DNA of 64,000 bases, taken from positions 5,678,001 to 5,742,000 of the forward strand of contig JAPTOF010000010.1 of NCBI GenBank assembly GCA_028554755.1, read 5' to 3'. Below are positions 60,322-64,000 of the stretch, in pieces. A program made the position numbers and the translations under genes. The notes under the pieces were generated by a model, which ran no database searches, was not told the origin of the DNA, and was given only the letters and a program-made list of their open reading frames with translations. Each line of letters opens with the position of its first letter. The stretch's first letter is position 1. The DNA comes from Cordia subcordata. Its lineage: Eukaryota > Streptophyta > Magnoliopsida > Boraginales > Cordiaceae.

Positions 60322-60706
60322 TTAGTCTAGCTTGTACAAAATGATGCTGGTTTGGTTGGAGGCATTAGCTAATAGTTCAAGAATGACTGCAACACATACG
60401 AGAAGAAGGATGATTGAGGGATCTTTACAAGCTTCCCATGCAAAGTAGAAGAAGTTTTTAGTGGTTGGTTTTTCATAATTAAGTGTAACTTCCAAAAGTT
60501 TCTTTTCGATGTGAAACATCTTGACTATTATTACCAGTAATTCCAGAGGGAAGAAGGTAGACCTTCAACACCTCCAAGCTATCCAAGTTAGTTAAAGCTT
60601 TTCTCCTTAACAAGCTTGATATGTCATCGGCTAAGAAGTAGATAAAATCTTGAGGAACATCAATAACAACTCCATCAACCGTGTTTGGAATTAAGGGGTA
60701 ATTCAA
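60322..60706 (-). pseudogene. Inverted, truncated relic of the ACA12-like ATPase N-terminus
   Basis: On the minus strand the fragments VVIDVPQDFIYFLADDIS, SSLLRRKALTNLDSLEVLKV, SQDVSHRKETFGSYT and FFYFAWEACKDPSIILLLVC correspond to residues from about 40 to the first membrane segment of the protein encoded at 56464. At least one frame change occurs between about 60480 and 60520. Everything before the IDVPQ segment and after the first membrane segment is gone. A SINE-like element lies at its N-terminal edge. Confidence 0.85.
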
Positions 60707-60786
60707 GTGATTAATATTACCTCGCTTAGAAGTAAGGCCTTGAGTTTAAAACCCGTGAGAGTGGGGGGTTTTGGCGGGGAAAAAAA
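60692..60786 (+). mobile_element. SINE-like element at the edge of the ATPase relic
   Basis: GGGGTAATTCAAGTGATTAA resembles an A box and GAGTTTAAAACCCGTGAGAG a B box. The sequence then runs GTGGGGGGTTTTGGCGGGG into an A-run. Its layout matches the SINEs at 45719 and 53482. It begins exactly where similarity to the ATPase stops. Confidence 0.5.
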
Positions 60787-60939
60787 TCCATCAGTTGCAA
60801 TCGGCATGCATCATTGTATTATTGAGTTTTACGAGAACATCATTCTATTATTGCACGTATTGTTTGATGCTGTAAGGTGAATAAATATTTACCTTAATTG
60901 TCAGCATTGGCTCTCAAACATAGTGAGCATGTTTGTCAT

Positions 60940-61620
60940 TGTACCAAATCTCGTAACTAAAAGACCTTTACTCATGGGGAAAGCTCTTCCATCCATATGA
61001 ACTAACATCAGTTTATTTAAAAAAAAAAATTTGTAGGTTTAGAATAAAAATTTGAAAGTCTAAAACAAAAATGTATAGGATTTTTTTTTAAAAAATTTAT
61101 AACATCAATTCATAAAAAAGTTTGTAGGTCTAAAACTAAAATTCATCGGTCCATAAAAAATTTTGTAAGATTACAAATTTTTTTTAAAAAAAAATCTTAC
61201 AAATTTTTGTTGTAAGAACTATCCCTTCTCGTGATAATAATCATTTATCCACAATAAAAATAAAACTAATCCAAAATTAATTAGAACTTAGAAGTTACTT
61301 TTCCACTAACAGAATAGTAGAGGAGGACAATTGCATCCACGATCCATCCAACTTGCTACACTTTTGAGTAATGGATGTTGGATTCACATAATCTCTTGTG
61401 AGAAATTAAATACTCGTGGGGTTATCTGCTTCAACTTATAGGTCTTATGGCATGGTTTGCTTGTCTCAGAATACTTGCATCTTTCAAAAAAAAAAAATAT
61501 CTTCATGTGCAGTACAATCTCAAGATTTTAAAGAAATATTTCTTGCATTAATGTACAATATGAATCATGAAATTCCTGCACTTTTTCTTGGAGGAAGTCT
61601 AAAGCGATAAGGAAAATTCT
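60940..61620 (-). repeat. Inverted copy of the ATPase-upstream block
   Basis: Read on the minus strand, 61610-61270 shows AAAAAGTGCAGGAATTTCATG, CCCCAC.AGTA.TT, ATGTGAATCCAACATCCAT, CAAGTTGGATGGAT and GAAAAGTAACTTCTAA, in the same order as 49725-50015. Further on, AAAGGTCTTTTAGTTACGAG near 60960 matches 50020-50045. A foreign A/T-rich stretch (about 61015-61215) that can fold into a hairpin is inserted between these parts. Confidence 0.7.
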
Positions 61621-62483
61621 TCATGATATCCACCGTTCTGTGTATTTCTGTCCTAAAAATTATTTAATTTGTACTGGAAAATATGTATATCCCAATATTT
61701 ATATTTTATAACCTTGCAGGAAAAAGAAAAATATATTCAAGTCCACTCCTTTTATGCCTATGCAAAATTAGTGCCCAGATCCGCAAAGAAATGGTACGTT
61801 CTACTCCCGTGGTCTAGCTCCCCCGGTGGTCAACTAAGGATAACTAGAATTCGTTTATTTATCAAAATCGAAACAAAGGGGAATAACATTTTGGTTCGGT
61901 CAATTTTACTTTTTTCCAATCTGGTTTTCATTTTTAAAATTTGATAATTTAATTTTCAATTTTGATTATTTGATGCAAATATCTGTTCTCCTTTTTCTCA
62001 AAAAAAAATTCAAAGTTACTAATTAAGTTATTTGTTGAAAATTCGGTTTTTCAAAATCTACATCATTTTAGGAATTCAGTTAATATCCAAATTACATATT
62101 ACTATATTACATCCTGTGCATGCACAAGAAAAATAAATATTTTTAATGACTTTATTTATTTTCAATGATCAATTATATTTTTACAAGTTATGTTAGAATA
62201 AGATATAAATATATTTTGTAAAATTTAGTTTTCAATAAGTTTTCAATACTAAATATTTTTAATAAGAAATACGCAATAATTGAATAAAACATTTAAATTA
62301 AAAAAGTAAAATAGTAAAATAATTTATTTTGGAAAAATAAAATCAATTAAATATGACCAATATATTTATTGGAGTTGAACTCATAATTTGAAGGGAAAAA
62401 TTGATAGAATTGGGACATGTGGTATTAAAAGATAAGCATGGACTCTATTTTATATGATATAATATAAATGTATCAATATAAAC

Positions 62484-62515
<32 letters not shown>

Positions 62516-63551
62516 TTCTTTAGTTTATGTGAGGTAAAATATAATATATTTTGTCAGGTTTAATTCTTGATAAATTTTCAATATTAATCATACTTTTATT
62601 CAATGAGTTATAGTAATTGAATGAAACAATTACTGGAGAAAGTAAAAAAAAATTGCACAAATATTGATTAAGAAAAAGGCATGACTTTTTGGACAGAAAA
62701 TATTTCACATAATAAAGTATAGGTGGCATTGATAAAGAAGGTAAAAACATTACTTTATAATTTGTACGGATTTTGTTATTTGCATATTTATTCTTTCTGT
62801 TTCTTCTAATTTTAAAGTTACTAACTTGGGAATTCATTCAAAACTTTAATTATTTGGTTATTCAAATTATTTTAAGAATTCGGTTAAGAGTCTTTTGATC
62901 TAGGTTTTAAACACCTAAAAGTACTTTCTGTAAGTTTAAAATTAGAAATTAATTTGTTTGGCAAATTTTCAAAAGTGCTTTTACATAAAGACAAAGCTAA
63001 AAAAAAAAAACACTAAAAAACTAGAGCTCCAAATTGGAGCTTTTTGAAAAGGACTTTTGAAAATTAATTTAATATCAGTCAAATTTTATTTTTCTTTTTT
63101 TAGAAATATTATTCTATAATTTTCAAATTCTAATATTGTTCTAAAAAACAACAACAAGCTCAAATCCTAAAACATCAGGCTAATCAATCAATGGCTTTTA
63201 TTTAACAACACTTTAAACCAAAACTCTACTATTAAAAGCTCAATAGTTCAATAGTTGAAATCCCATAGGTAGCCAAATTAGAGCCTAATTTTTGAATATT
63301 GAGGCCAAACCAAAAAGCCTCAATTATGTGATTTCAAATATTACAAAAATTCAGTTCAGTTCAATAAGTTAAAGTTGTATTATCTTGAAAGTTAATGGAA
63401 GTTTATTCACAACCCAAAAAAAGAAAAAAATTCACTAATAACTCATATTATTTCTTCATTTTTTACAAACACACTCAAAGTAGTCATTGTTTTAAGAATT
63501 TAAGCATTTTTTTTTTTTGCAACAAAGGAAATCCAATTGGCAAAATCAGAC

Positions 63552-63677
63552 TATCGATACACCCTGTAAAGCCTGACCACTAACTGCCAAACCTCGAGTG
63601 CATAACGTGTCCCTTATCGGTACACCCTGTAGAGCCTAACCAATAATTGACAAACCTCAAGTGCATAGTGTGTCCCC
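63552..63677. repeat. 63-bp tandem duplication
   Basis: Two adjacent units begin TATCGATACACCCTGTA (63552) and TATCGGTACACCCTGTA (63615). Both continue through a CAAACCTC.AGTGCATA segment to GTGTCCC, with several substitutions. Confidence 0.85.
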
Positions 63678-63709
63678 TATATTATGTATCACTTAAATCA
63701 AAAACACTC

Positions 63710-63785
63710 AACCCAAGACAGCAGAGTGGATTTGAACTTAAATCATGAGTTATATTTATCTCCAACTCTTGTGGCTAAGAGATTC
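63710..63785 (-). mobile_element. tRNA-related SINE remnant
   Basis: On the minus strand, TAGCCACAAGAGTTGG resembles an A box (63762-63777) and GTTCAAATCC a B box (63728-63737), at the spacing of a polymerase III promoter. No tRNA cloverleaf can be drawn from it. Confidence 0.35.
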
Positions 63786-64000
63786 TTGGAGACAGAATTC
63801 AAACAAATTTTTTATCAAGAGGAATTGGTTCCATTCACCACATAAAAACTTGGCTGGGCGTTTTAGTATTAATTAATTGATTTATTTTTGGGTCAAAAGT
63901 TGGGCCTTTTAGTAGGTGGTCCTTAACTCTGCCCAAAGAAAAGGTGAAACATAAAACGCTTCTCAGGGGTTTCTCAAAACGGAGACAAGCAAATTGACAG

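Larger units (their letters stand above)
61621..64000. other. AT-rich intergenic region, no gene seen
   Basis: It contains a TA-run near 62492-62515, a 63-bp tandem repeat at 63552-63677 and a tRNA-like SINE remnant at 63710-63785. The rest is AT-rich without recognisable coding or terminal-repeat structure. Confidence 0.5.

Noticed and set aside
61015..61215. A microRNA precursor
   Set aside because: The hairpin (AATTTTGTAAGATT paired with AATCTTACAAATTT) is built of A/T runs inside a transposon-like insertion, with no distinct mature arm.
63710..63785. A tRNA gene on the minus strand
   Set aside because: A- and B-box-like words are present but the acceptor and anticodon stems do not pair; a SINE remnant is more likely.
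1..64000. CRISPR arrays, bacterial operons or an organelle insert
   Set aside because: No regularly spaced repeats, Shine-Dalgarno-led gene strings, or plastid/mitochondrial genes were found; the gene structure is nuclear plant.

Overview
The window is nuclear DNA of a eudicot plant. It is strongly AT-rich and has GT-AG introns, long intergenic stretches and several small transposon families. Four plant genes can be rebuilt exon by exon: an AWPM-19-like membrane protein (4563-5853, +), an R2R3-MYB factor closest to MYB27 (19228-20601, +), a HAD-family hydrolase (23629-28493, -) and the DEAD-box RNA helicase RH13, of the DDX24/Mak5 type (32316-43554, +, 15 exons, 810 aa). A fifth locus (56464-59551, +) is an intronless ACA12/13-type P2B calcium ATPase. 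It has a frameshift, a premature stop and substitutions at several invariant catalytic positions.

Layout. 1-4.3 kb: AT-rich, no gene. 4.3-5.9 kb: the AWPM-19 gene, with a consensus ABRE about 200 bp upstream of the ATG. 5.9-18.8 kb: a gene desert holding CACTA-like ends, tandem repeats, a 1.7-kb insert between 29-bp direct repeats and LTR remnants. 18.85-20.6 kb: a tRNA-derived SINE sitting against the TATA box of the MYB gene. 23.6-28.5 kb: the HAD gene. 28.6-32.3 kb: MITEs, a 273-bp TRIM retrotransposon and an 860-bp hAT-like element. 32.3-43.6 kb: RH13, whose introns carry a MITE, a TRIM relic and an exon/intron unit duplication.

44.3-61.6 kb is a decayed duplicated block centred on the ATPase. 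About 4 kb of sequence at 44.35-50.25 kb is repeated in the same orientation at 51.98-56.06 kb, directly upstream of the ATPase. Copy 1 has been split by a 2.5-kb internally deleted Copia element that landed in the (TAA)n tail of a SINE; copy 2 keeps the empty site. An inverted, truncated relic of the ATPase N-terminus lies at 60.3-60.7 kb, with the matching upstream block at 60.9-61.6 kb. The locus was therefore copied at least three times and only one copy still has a long reading frame.

The genes do not form a pathway: ABA/desiccation membrane protein, transcription factor, organelle-type hydrolase, ribosome-biogenesis helicase and calcium pump relic are ordinary neighbours on a chromosome. 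No CRISPR array, rRNA gene or credible tRNA gene was seen. Exon borders come from reading splice sites and family conservation by eye. Gene names rest on remembered family sequences, not on a search.
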